Both the position numbers and the translations under genes were made by a program. This document shows, one piece after another, positions 12,015 through 22,295 of a stretch of DNA of 64,000 bases. The stretch comes from Hibiscus mutabilis (lineage: Eukaryota > Streptophyta > Magnoliopsida > Malvales > Malvaceae), in contig CM033744.1 of the NCBI GenBank assembly GCA_019671005.1, positions 1,764,208 through 1,828,207 on the forward strand, in the 5' to 3' direction. How positions within the stretch are numbered: the first letter of the stretch is position 1; the number at the start of each line of letters is the position of its first letter. Below the pieces are notes generated by a model. It searched no databases, was not told the origin of the DNA, and saw only the letters and a program-made list of their open reading frames with translations.

Positions 12015-12032
12015 TGGCAACTCCGCTGGAGA
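12015..12032 (+). promoter_or_regulatory. LARD primer-binding site
   Basis: TGGCAACTCCGCTGGAGA lies three bases after the LTR end. It resembles the TGGCGACTNTGCTGGGGA sites of Tat-lineage elements, where a tRNA primes minus-strand synthesis. Confidence 0.7.
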
Positions 12033-13430
12033 CATTTTTAAGAGAGTCAGGCCAATGTTATTTGTATTGTCTTGCAAGAAATTCAAAAATTCGATTTGAT
12101 TTAATTTTTAATCCATTGGCCTTCATGCATGAGCTTTCTACCCGAGCTCCTCAACCTTTAAGTGGGAGAGATTATTTCGTTTCGTGGGGTATTCACCTCT
12201 GTAGTGTTGTAATGTGCTCCTGAAATATTGGTCCTTATATTTCGTGGGGTTTTCACCCCCGTATGGTATAAGGGTCGGATTCCCCCGAATCAATGTCCTT
12301 GCAACAGTTCGGGTACCCTTTCCTTTAGATCTGAACCTCATATAGTGAGCCGTAAGAGCCAACCTTTTAAAGCCATGCGAAACTCTGCTCGTTTAGCGGT
12401 CACCCTTTTTAGGCTTTAGTGCCTTTATTTGTTTTTATGTACAGTTTTTTATCTGTTTTATTTTTTTCTTTATTTTGTTTATTTGATTATTTTCCGAACA
12501 GACCTTATTTCCTTATTTTGATCGCATCATATTGAATTCACTCATTTTGCATTAATTGCATGACACCATCATTTTAATTTTTTACATTTCATCGACATGA
12601 AGTACTGATTCATGACTGGTTCCTAATTTGAAAAAGATTTATCATCAGGAGAAAGTCTAGTATTCTTGATATTTAATGCAACATTTAAAGTTGTGAACAA
12701 ATCCCATGAGTTCGAAAGATGAGCCACGAGAACCATTTTTGAATCAGTACCTCCGTATCTAGGACATGCACTTTGCATCTATATGCATACATTCACATTT
12801 TTGAGACTGGTCCTCGGGATGTCTCGTGCCAGCAATACCAGATAAAGTAAAATCTAGCACCATGTTGGACCTATGCAAAAGCCCATCCAAAGGCATTTTT
12901 GAGAATAACATCTGCTTTCATATAAACACCATGCCTCTACAAGGTACTACATCCAGGGGCGTTTCTAGGTCTGACAGGGGGTAACATATCGCCTTCATCC
13001 TTCAAGAAAAGACAAAAACATGCTCCAAGCTTCAAATTCGCTTCATTTCAGACGAAGTTCAATGGAAATAATTTTAGGGAATGCACCCAAAAAGATAACT
13101 TCACAGAAAGACAACCAAACATGAAGTCAGGGGCATCTCTTTGAGGGAAAAAAAGTTATTTACACATCTATTAAGATTATTTTGCATCAAGTGCATACAT
13201 CATACATTTAACTCATGCATTAGGCATAGAGTTAGGGGCATCCATCATGCATTCATTTTTTGGCTAGAACAATAAATAGGTTCAGGAAGGAGACCGAAAA
13301 ACCTCAATCACGAGGGTAACAACATGATGATCAACCCCAAGCCCTGAATAAGACTGAATATGCAGAACAGCTCAAATATCCAGCTCAATGGCAAAATTTT
13401 GAACAATTACTAATTAATGTTCTCATTCAT
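12033..13430 (+). other. LARD interior, non-coding part
   Basis: No protein domain is found. TTTCGTGGGGTNTTCACC recurs at about 12178 and 12240. The rest shows only short unrelated frames. Confidence 0.6.
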
Positions 13431-15800
13431 TTTCAGATCTTGCGCTACCGTTGATGGTGCAACAGATTAAAGTTTTCTCTGGATCTTGTCTCTTCGCTAG
13501 TGATGTAGCAGATCCAATTTTTTCCCGATCTCACCTCTCATGCAAGATCAAATTTTCCTTCGGATCTTATCTCTTCGTCAATGGTGTAGTGGATCCTATT
13601 ACTTCCAGATCTTGCCTCTCCGTCAGAGGCGTGGTAGATCAAAATTTTGAAGATCTTGTTTCTCCATCAGATGTGTAGCAGATCAAATCCTTTTCAGATC
13701 TTACTTCTCTGTCGGTGATGTAACAGATCAAGTATTTTATGGATCATGCCCCCGTCAGTGGCGGTAAACCAACTTAGTTCAGATACTGTCTCTCATTCAG
13801 TAGTGCAGCAGATCAAACCCTATTCAGGTATCGCTCATTCGTCGGTGTCACAGCTAGACCAAACCTTTTCCTCGAATATTACATATTTCTTGTAGTTGTA
13901 GCTAAAAAAAGTAAAAAAAAAACAAAAAAAAAGAAAATAAAAAATTCAAAAAAATAAAAAAGAAAAAAATTCAACAAAGGAAAATATTAAAAAAATCAAA
14001 AACAAAAAAAAATCAAAGCTTCATCCTCTGATCCTACCCCATCATTCGATCTTGTTCCTCCGTTGATGGCGTAACAAGGTCTAAATTACAGATATCCAAT
14101 CTTACCTCTTGCATTGATGGAGAGGTTGAGTACAAGTTGCAGCTGTTCGATCCGCCCCTTGCGTTGATGGAGTGGTGGGTCCAAGTCGTTTTCATCCAGT
14201 CTTGTTCCTCCGTTAATGGTGTAACAAGGTTCAAATTGCAGAAATCCAATCTTGCCTCTTGCGTTGATTGAGAGGTTGAGTCCAAGTTGCAGCTGTACAA
14301 TCTGCCCCTTGCGTTGATGGAGTGGTAGGTCCAAGTTACTTTCATCCGGTCTTGTTCCCCCGTTGATGGCGTAACAAGGTCCAAATTGCAGACATCCAAT
14401 CCTACCTCTTGCGTTGATGGAGAGGTTAGGTACAAATCACAGCTGTTCGGTTCAGCCTCTTGCGTTGATGGAGTGGTTGTGTCCAAGCTGTTTTCATCTG
14501 GTCTTGTTCATCCGTTGATGGCGTAACAAGGTCCAAATTACAGATATCCCATCTCACATCTTGCGTTGATGGAGAGGTTGAGTCCAAGTTATTTGATCAT
14601 GTCTCTCCATTGATGGTGTGGCTGGGTTCAAGCTATTGATCGTTCTTACTCCGTATTTGAGGGTGTAGTAAGGTCCAAGTTGTTGTTTATTCCTGCTCTT
14701 CCGTTGATGATGTAGTAAGGTTTGAGTTGTTGTTATCCAAATTATGCTTCTTTGTTGATGGCGTGGTAGAATCCGAGTTACGCGATTTGGTCCCTCTGTT
14801 GATGGTGTGGCTGGGTTCAAGTTACCGTTCGTTCTTACTCTACCGCTGAGGGCATAGTAAGGTCCAAGTTGTTGTTCATTCTTGCTCCTCCATTGATGGT
14901 GTAGTGAGGTTTGAGCTACTGTTATCCAGATTCTGCTTCTCCGTTGATGGTGTGGTAGAATCCAAGTTACTGAAATCCAATTTTGGAATGACTGAACAAA
15001 TATACCAAATTTCGATCCCGCCTCTTCGTCGGTGTTGTAGCTAGACCAAAATTTACTAACTTTCGATCATGCCTTTTCGTCTATGCTGTAGCTGGATCAA
15101 CCCCACTGACTTCAGACCCTGTCTCTTTGTTGGTGTTGTAGCTGGGTCAACCTTTACTAATTTTCGGTCTTGTCTCTACGTCAGTGTTGTAGCTGGACCA
15201 AATTTACTAATTTTCGATCCTGCCTCTTCGTCGGTGCTGTAGCTGGATCAACCCCATTGACTTCAAGACCTTGCCTCTTCGTCAGGTGTTGTAGCTTGGT
15301 CGAACCATACTATTCTTCGGTCCTGCCTCTTCGTCAGTGTTGTAGCTGGATCAAACTATTTTGATAAGTCCGACAGAAATGTTGGCACAACATGCTTAAA
15401 CACGATAAAGTTTAAGACAACGAATAATTCAAATGTCCATCAAAAATCCATTTTCACGAATAGTCGAAGAAAAATAAATCCTTTGAAAAATCCAATGTCA
15501 CGATTGGTATAAAATGATTGTACCCAGGGGAATGGTACAACTAGCCCGGAGCAAACAGCTACCGGTAAAGGCAATTCAAAACCGTTGACCCCTGTGCATT
15601 TGGGAAAAATGAAAAAGAAGCCCCGCATCAAAATTTACCAATTTTCGGTCTTACCTCTTCGTCGGTGTTGTAGCTGGACCAAATCTTCATCTATTGATCC
15701 TGTGTCTTCGTCAGTGTTGTTGCTGGATCAAATTTTACAAACCCTGTCTCTTCGTCAGTGTTGCAGCTAAGTCAAATTTTCTCCAGGCATTGCATCGTCG
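13431..15800 (+). repeat. Hierarchical tandem repeats inside the LARD
   Basis: Degenerate monomers of about 50-60 bases carry a core like CTCTTCGTCGGTGTTGTAGC or CGTTGATGGNGTRRTAAGGT. In 14051-14550 three monomer types form a higher-order unit of about 150 bases: CTTGTTCNNCCGTTGATGGC starts near 14051, 14203, 14350 and 14503. Simpler arrays lie at 13431-13860, 14590-14980, 15000-15370 and 15640-15800. An A-rich spacer covers 13905-14025, and a non-repetitive break covers about 15370-15640. Frames read through parts of it but look like repeat translations, not a protein family. Confidence 0.8.
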
Positions 15801-16021
15801 TCAGAGTCATAGCAAGCCGAGCTCATTTTGTCTCCTCCAACAGATCGCCTCAGATTTTTGTCTTCTCCAACAGACCCCCTATTTTGAAGATTTTGCTTAC
15901 AAGAGCGACAAGAAGATCAAGAGAAGTCCAGAGAAGAAGCGGTGGCCAGATAAGGAACCCTGACTGACCGGACAAAAAATGGTTACTCTTTTATCTTTGC
16001 TCTATTCCTGTTACACAACAA

Positions 16022-16039
16022 TGAGCAAAGGGGGGCAAC
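16022..16039 (+). promoter_or_regulatory. LARD polypurine tract
   Basis: GAGCAAAGGGGGGCAACT directly precedes the second LTR. It would prime plus-strand DNA synthesis. Its form matches that of the Tat-lineage element further right. Confidence 0.75.
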
Positions 16040-17501
16040 TGTTGTACCCATTTTTGGTCCGGGTCAGACCAATTTAAAGCCCATACCCATTAAAAACCCA
16101 ACCAAATCAAATACCCAATTTAACTAATTACTAAATTAACTCTAACCCTAAAATAACCTAAACCTAAAAAACCCTAGCCTCATAACACTCAGCTGTTGCC
16201 CTTGACTCTTACCCTCCCACGCGCGCTGCCGGCCACCGCCCACCGCCTGACACCGCCGCCAAGCCGCACCGTCCAAGTTGCTCATGCAAAATTAGGCAAA
16301 AGTCAAATCTGGAAATCAAATGGCATGCAAGTTGTAATGTTTTATATAGTATTTTCGGTTATATAAACCCATAAAATCATATGTATTAGACACGGTTTTA
16401 AGGAGAAAAAATAGAGAAGAGTTCAAATAGAATATTAAAGAGGAGGTTTCGAACAAAAAAGAAAATTTTTTAGATCTGAAAAAAAGGATTTTTTGGATAA
16501 AAAATAGTTTTTAATTCGAATACACACACACAAAAGGGTCGAATCAAACAAGGCAAAAAAGAGGCAGATTCGAAAATATAATTTTTTACCTTAGATTTAC
16601 GGGTTTAGGAGCCTTTATGCGAGAATTTGACCCCGAATTCGTGTTCAGCGCATCGAAAGGAGCCGAAAAAGTAATCCCTTTTGCGTTTCCGACCATCGAC
16701 AGCGACAGCGACCAACACCGGCAGCGGCGGCCCGCGGCGGCCAACGTCCACTTCCCCAGCCGGATTGGGTAGAGGATTTAGAGCGCTCTTTTTTTGTGTT
16801 TGAAACAATGAATATTAGGTTAATCTTTTTAGATTTTAACTTATATACTAGAGTTAAATTAAGGGTAAATTACGCACTAAATCCTCCCTTCCCAGCCCAT
16901 TTTTCATTCCTAGTCTGCCTCTTGGTAAAATCACATCTTTGGTCCCTGTAACTTTCAAATGTCTTACAATTTCACCCTTATTTAGTTTTTAAGTTTCTAT
17001 ATTTTTATTTTAGTCATTATCTGATTTTATTTACATATTATCATTATTAGTATTGGTATTATTATTATTATTATATATATATATATTATTACATATAGTA
17101 TATTATATATTATATATATTTTTTGTTTTTATTTTTATGTACTTTATATTTATATAGATTTATATTATTATTATTATTATATATACATATATATGATTAT
17201 ATATAGTATTTATATTATATGTATATTATTCTTATATTTAATATTATTTTCATGTTTAGTGTTATTACTATTATCATATATATATTTTTTTATTTTTTAG
17301 TACTTATTTTACTTTATTTTTATATATAGTATATTAGTATTATGTATATATCATTTTGTATATGTTAATATGTTATTTATATCTTTATAATTATTTTTAT
17401 TTTTGTATATTATATTATGTATTTACTATATTATGTATATTATTTTTAGTATATTATAAATACATGTATATTATTATTATTTTTGTACAATATATGTTCA
17501 G
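16040..17501 (+). repeat. LARD 3' LTR, truncated
   Basis: Aligns with the first 1.35 kb or so of the 5' LTR and stops at ...ACAATATATGTTCA. The last 590 bases or so of the LTR are missing, as is any 5' ACBP exon beyond it. This implies a deletion starting in the LTR and running into the neighbouring gene. Confidence 0.75.
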
Positions 17502-17810
17502 TGTTAGTGGTGTGATGTTCGACGCACGTGGTAGACTTATCCAAAATTAAATTACTTTATTTTTTCTAAATAATACAATTTATTTTATTTTAGTTATTTT
17601 ATCAAACCAAAAGAAATACACATATGTGGTCAATTTTATTTCACCATCTTTAAAAGAATAAAACATTCTTGTTAAAAAAAAAAGAAAATAAAACATTCAT
17701 TCATCATAATTATAACATCAATATTGTTTATTCTGTTACCGCTTAATTGAGATTTAAATAAATCTCAAAGAATATGACTTTGATATCATGTAAGATATTA
17801 ATCAACTAGG
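17502..17810. other. Intergenic, no gene recognised
   Basis: AT-rich sequence to the right of the truncated LTR. I searched it by eye for the missing ACBP exons on the minus strand and found none. Confidence 0.5.
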
Positions 17811-18273
17811 CAGGTAAACAAACCGAACGAGGGTATGTTTATGTTGTTCGTTTAATTTTAACCGAACAAATGAACGAACACGAGCAACTAAAAGAACATA
17901 ATTTCTTGTTCGTGTTCGTTTGTTAAGGAATGTAGCTTGTTCGTGTTCATTCATGTTCATTCGTTAAAATAATAAACGAATGTAAACGAACACAAACGAA
18001 CGAACAAATCTGAACAAATTTAATTTTTTCAATATAATATTTTTCTTATGAAAATAATAAATATAAATGGACATGTGAATAAATTTAAACGGGCATAAAT
18101 AAACGGATTATCAAACGTTCACGAACATAAATGAACGAACGGACCCTTAGTTTGTGTTCTTTCATTTAATTAAAGGAACAAAAAAATCTTATTTATTTTC
18201 GCTCGTTTAATAAATAAACAAACATTAACAAACTTTCACCGAACGATTCATTGAACGTTTAATTTGTTTACAG
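17811..18273. mobile_element. MITE of the GTAAACAAACCGAACG type
   Basis: The left end CAGGTAAACAAACCGAACGA mirrors the right end, where ACCGAACGATT...TTTGTTTAC is read inverted. The interior is full of GTTCGTTTG / CAAACGAAC words and can fold on itself extensively. No coding capacity; a hAT-type MITE is likely. Confidence 0.6.
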
Positions 18274-19111
18274 TACTACGATCAACCAACTCATTTATGG
18301 AATCGCGATGGTGACTTATATGTAGGCTGATTTGTGAGATGGGGTACACCTCATTGATGGTTGCATGCCACTATATTTGTAGCAACAACATGCTAAATTT
18401 GCCAAACTGATTAAATCTGACTTTTGACTCTTTCATATACACTTAACAAAAATGCTTTCATAACAAAACCATATGCATGTATGTTTATATTCTAAGTCAT
18501 AATAAAAATTAATCATTACCATCTACGATAGACTAATAACGAGAATATATTTAGACCGATATCAAAAAAATACGAACATAATTTATATATAATGAGACTT
18601 AAATCAAAATAAATTCAAATTCAAATTCACACATGATATTTACGCATGATATGACTTAAGATTCAATTTTTTTAAAAAAAATTCAAGACTTCAACTTTAT
18701 CATTAATCCAATGGTTTATTAATACAAAATTATGTAGTACTTTAATTATTATTAACAATAAGAAAACAATAACATTCAAGTTAATCTATAACAATATCCA
18801 ACTAATACTCAAAAAAATTTAATACAAATTTTAGTCCAACATTCTTTAAAGGTTCTAATTAAAGCTTATAAAAATATTATTAACAATAAGAAACTAAGCC
18901 TTCATTCTTGTACTTTATATTTTAAACAATTAAATATAAAAAGTAATAATATTTTAATAAGAATCTAAAATTTAGAATATTTTTTCTCCTATCATGTAGG
19001 CAAAACATTGTCTCATTTTCTTGTAATGATATTTAAAAAATATCTAAACATGTAAAGCAACAATTGTTGAGGGAGTATATACAAGTATATGAATTTTTAC
19101 TCAAATATAGC
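18274..19111. other. Intergenic, no gene recognised
   Basis: AT-rich upstream region of the GH1 gene. It has no recognisable coding sequence and no clear element boundary. Confidence 0.5.
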
Positions 19112-19410
19112 TTTAGGTTTTATTTTTCCCAAAATATGATACTTTCCATTTTAATTCCCGAAATATTGCATTTGCTACAATACTCTAAAAGTCGGATTTA
19201 ACAGAATCTAACTATGAATAGTGTTTTCCCAAAAACCCCTAAAATTTGCCTAAATCGGATCCTCCTAAACCAGTCTATAGTTTTTTTTTGAATTTACTGT
19301 TTAAGGTCGGATTCTGTTGAATCTGACTTATATGGTACTGTAACAAATACAATATTTCGAGAATTAAAATGGGAATGACCATATTTTTGAAAAAAAAAAC
19401 TAAAGCAATA
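19112..19410. mobile_element. Hairpin MITE in the GH1 promoter
   Basis: The left arm (CCATTTTAATTCCCGAAATA, near 19147) pairs with the right arm (TATTTCGAGAATTAAAATGG, near 19352). Pairing extends about 100 bases on each side, including the GTCGGATTCTGTTGAATCTG region near the centre. The element ends about 20 bases before the TATA box and so is part of the proximal promoter. Family not assigned. Confidence 0.65.
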
Positions 19411-19426
19411 TTTATGGAATTCCGTC

Positions 19427-19434
19427 TATAAATA
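19427..19434 (+). promoter_or_regulatory. TATA box of the GH1 gene
   Basis: TATAAATA lies 68 bases before the ATG at 19495, which leaves room for a short leader. It is the only good TATA match just upstream. Confidence 0.55.
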
Positions 19435-19437
19435 TAG

Positions 19438-19475
19438 GCTCGCTCGCTCGCTCGCTCACTCACTCACTCACTCAC
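19438..19475 (+). repeat. Tetranucleotide microsatellite in the GH1 leader
   Basis: (GCTC)n passes into (ACTC)n right after the TATA box, so it probably lies in the 5' UTR. The pyrimidine-rich strand is the transcribed-sense strand. Confidence 0.85.
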
Positions 19476-20339
19476 ATCTGTCTTAAGGACAAATATGGCT
19501 AAGAAGAAGCATGTTCTCAAGCAAGACGAAGAACATGATTCCAACACGACACAAGTTTGTCGTGTTGACTTCCCTCCGCACTTTGTCTTTGGTGTCTTCA
19601 CCTCTTCCTATCAGGTTCTTTCTTCGTTAATTTTTTTCATATATTCGAAGGATCATATTTCATACACATACTTAAATATAAGTCCAACGCTTCAAGTATG
19701 ATATTTTTCATATTTCCAGATCGAAGGAGGTGTCAACGAGGGTGGCAGAGGCAAGAGCATATGGGATGTTTTCTCACACACCGAAGGTATTTAAGATCAT
19801 TAGTGAGACTCGAACTTTAGTTTTTATCAAAGTGATGACGAGTACTCAACTAACTGAAGCAACACATATCCATTAAAAGTCCCTTAATTTTTTTTTGTTT
19901 TATTAGGAAAAATCATTGATGGAAGCAATGCTGATGTGGCTGTGGATCATTATCACCGGTAAGAGGTTAGTATTATAGGTTTGTTCGTGGAATTTGATGA
20001 TGCTCGACGTTGTCAAATGCATTACAAGGTGCATCATCTTTAATGTTCTCTCTCTCTCTCTCTATATATATTACAGGACGATATCGACCTTGTATCTGAG
20101 TTGGGGTTCAAAGCTTAAAGGTTTTCCATATCTTGGCCTCGTATTTTCCCAGGTATATGTGTGTGTCTATATATATATATATATTCATTTGAAGATTTTG
20201 TAATAAAACATTCATATTTGGTGTTAATGGGTTGCAGATGGTTTGGGAACCAAAGTTAACGAGGAGGGAATTGCTTTCTACAACAATGTGATTGATACCC
20301 TTCTTGAAAAAGGTACATGATGCTTCATTTCTGTGCTCG

Positions 20340-20545
20340 ACTACCGGTGGATCTAGGCAGAATAGGTCGGAGGGGTCTAATTAAAAATTTTCAAAATTTT
20401 GGGTACTTTATTGAGATTTTTTTAAAAACAAGGCTTAATGTAAATTTCTAAAAAATTCGGAGGACTTAATTATTTTCTTAAAAATAATCAAGGGGTTTAA
20501 TGCAATTTTTTCCTAAATTTTTGGGCCAAGGTCCTCCGGAAAAAT
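20340..20545. mobile_element. Intron insert resembling a degenerate element
   Basis: Intronic stretch with repeated GGGGTCTAATT, AGGACTTAATT and GGGGTTTAATGC phrases, of a kind dispersed in plant genomes. Its ends are not defined, and it carries no coding sequence. Confidence 0.35.
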
Positions 20546-20825
20546 TATATCAATATCATGGACTCCTCTTGATATGATCCTCACCGATTAAAACTATCAA
20601 CTTCATCATTTTTACGTATCATCAATACAATCATATTGTAACTTCTAAATAATTACGTAAAATGAATGATACTGAAAAAAATGAATAAAGATTCACGGGA
20701 AAATATGATATACAGAAAAAAGTGACGTGGGTTATTTGAATTGGTGGGGTCACGGCTAATGTGGTGAGGAAGATTTATGATATAATTTTTGGTCCTAAAC
20801 CTATACTTCCATATAAATGTGGATA

Positions 20826-21135
20826 AAGTATGTAGACAATCCATGCACTTTGACGAAGTTTGAGATTTAGTACAAGTTAAAAATGAAATATTCTTACCTT
20901 TTCAATTTAAAATTTTTATTTCAACCAATATTGTTAGTAATTATCGTCAAAATTTACAAACTCAACATATGATTGTTGGAAAACGAACAAGCTAAGTTGG
21001 CAAATTTTAACGAAAAATACTAATGGTGTTAATGATTAAGTAATGATTTTAAATCCAAAATGGAAGAGGATTTGATTTTTTAACATTTTATGTATATGGA
21101 CTCAATCTCAAACTTTGTTAAAGTATTGGGACTAA
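20826..21135. mobile_element. MITE in a GH1 intron
   Basis: The left tip (CACTTTGACGAAGTTTGAGA) is mirrored by the right tip (TCTCAAACTTTGTTAAAGTA). The element is about 310 bases long, AT-rich and non-coding. It lies in the intron between exons 20238-20312 and 21211-21298. Confidence 0.6.
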
Positions 21136-21644
21136 TGACATATTTTGACACAATGAATTCAAATATCAGTATATACATCTTAAAGAATATTGCCTTTGTG
21201 CACTTAACAGGTATTGAGCCCTTTGTGACTTTGCACCATTGGGATCTTCCATTGCATCTCCATGACTCAATAGGAGGGTGGTTAAACAAGCAAATTGTGT
21301 AAGTGCAATGCCTTTTCAACATGGATTTCTTTGCATCATTTATGTTTTCTTTAGACCATTTCGAGTTCGAGTTTCCGATCAGATTGTTTTTTAACCCTAA
21401 TTGAGCCGGTTCGGGTCGACTTGTTTTTTATTTCGGGCAATGTCCAGGGACTATTTTGCTATATTTGCAGACACTTGCTTTGCACATTTTGGTGATAGAG
21501 TGAAGAACTGGAGTACAATTAATGAGCCACTGCATATTGCTGTGGGAGGGTATGATACCGGAAGAAGTGGAAACATATTTGGCTGCTCACCATATGATAT
21601 TAGCACATTCTGCTGCTGTTTCCATCTACCAGACCAAGTACAAG

Positions 21645-22295
21645 GTACAATGCAATCTACTTTCATTAGGGATGAATGGGGCTAGAGATGGTCATGGGTC
21701 GGCCGGACCGGTTTTTTGTCCGACCCACATTCGACCTGAAAATTCAAATCCACCCCTTGAACCTATCCCGTCATTTGATGTTGTTCTATTTGATCTGAAT
21801 TTAAAAAAAAATCCGTCTTCGATTTGACCGTAAATAGGAAGTTAATTAAAAAAATAGATAGATAAGTTGCATTATAATAATTATCTCATTTTTATTCGGC
21901 AATTAGGGAGATAATTGAACAAAATTAAGAGAGGAACATTACAACAATTATCCCCAAATATCTAGAATAATATTGTACTATTATCTATCTCGAGTTCGAG
22001 TTGAGTATTTTTCAAACCAAACCCACACCCTATCCAACTCTATCATAAAAAATCCGACCCAAATATGATTTTTTTTTTAAAATCCAACCTTTTAGGATTG
22101 AGTCCCTGGACGAAACCATGATCGGAGGTTGGAGGGCAAACCATAAATGTTGAAAAGTGGGAGGGACAAATTCATAGTTAATTTATTTTAAAAGTATATA
22201 CAAAACAAAGGTAATTTTTTTCTCTCGTGCGTGGGGTAGAAGCCCCTCCCAAAACTCACGTTGGTTCGTTTTTGATTGGATCGAAACTCGTCGAG
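21645..22295. other. Remnant of a GH1 intron
   Basis: Follows the donor GTACAATG of exon 21448-21644. It contains a GGTCGGCCGGACCGG-type repeat fragment (about 21690-22090). No GH1 coding sequence is seen before the LTR begins at 22296. Confidence 0.6.

Larger units (their letters stand above)
10077..17501 (+). mobile_element. Non-autonomous LTR retrotransposon (LARD), 3' LTR truncated
   Basis: Two direct LTRs starting TGTTGTACCCATTTTTGG (10077 and 16040) enclose a 4.0 kb interior with a primer-binding site and a polypurine tract but no gag, protease, reverse transcriptase or integrase signature. The primer site TGGCAACTCCGCTGG and the tract GCAAAGGGGGGCAAC are like those of the Ogre/Tat element at 22296-39627, which points to a non-autonomous derivative of the Tat lineage. 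The LTRs differ by many substitutions and indels, so the insertion is not young. It interrupts the ACBP pseudogene. Confidence 0.85.

Noticed and set aside
14034..14486. Open frame of 150 codons on the minus strand with repeated Ser/Thr-rich phrases
   Set aside because: It is a translation of the tandem repeats in the LARD. Other frames and neighbouring repeats give similar phrases, and there is no protein-family signal.
13431..15800. CRISPR-like array
   Set aside because: Repeats are degenerate, without unique equal-length spacers, and they sit inside a plant LTR element. A CRISPR array is not plausible here.
17356..17550. Open frame rich in Tyr, Ile and Phe, resembling a membrane protein
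   Set aside because: It comes from TAT/ATT-rich LTR sequence; such composition gives false membrane-like peptides.
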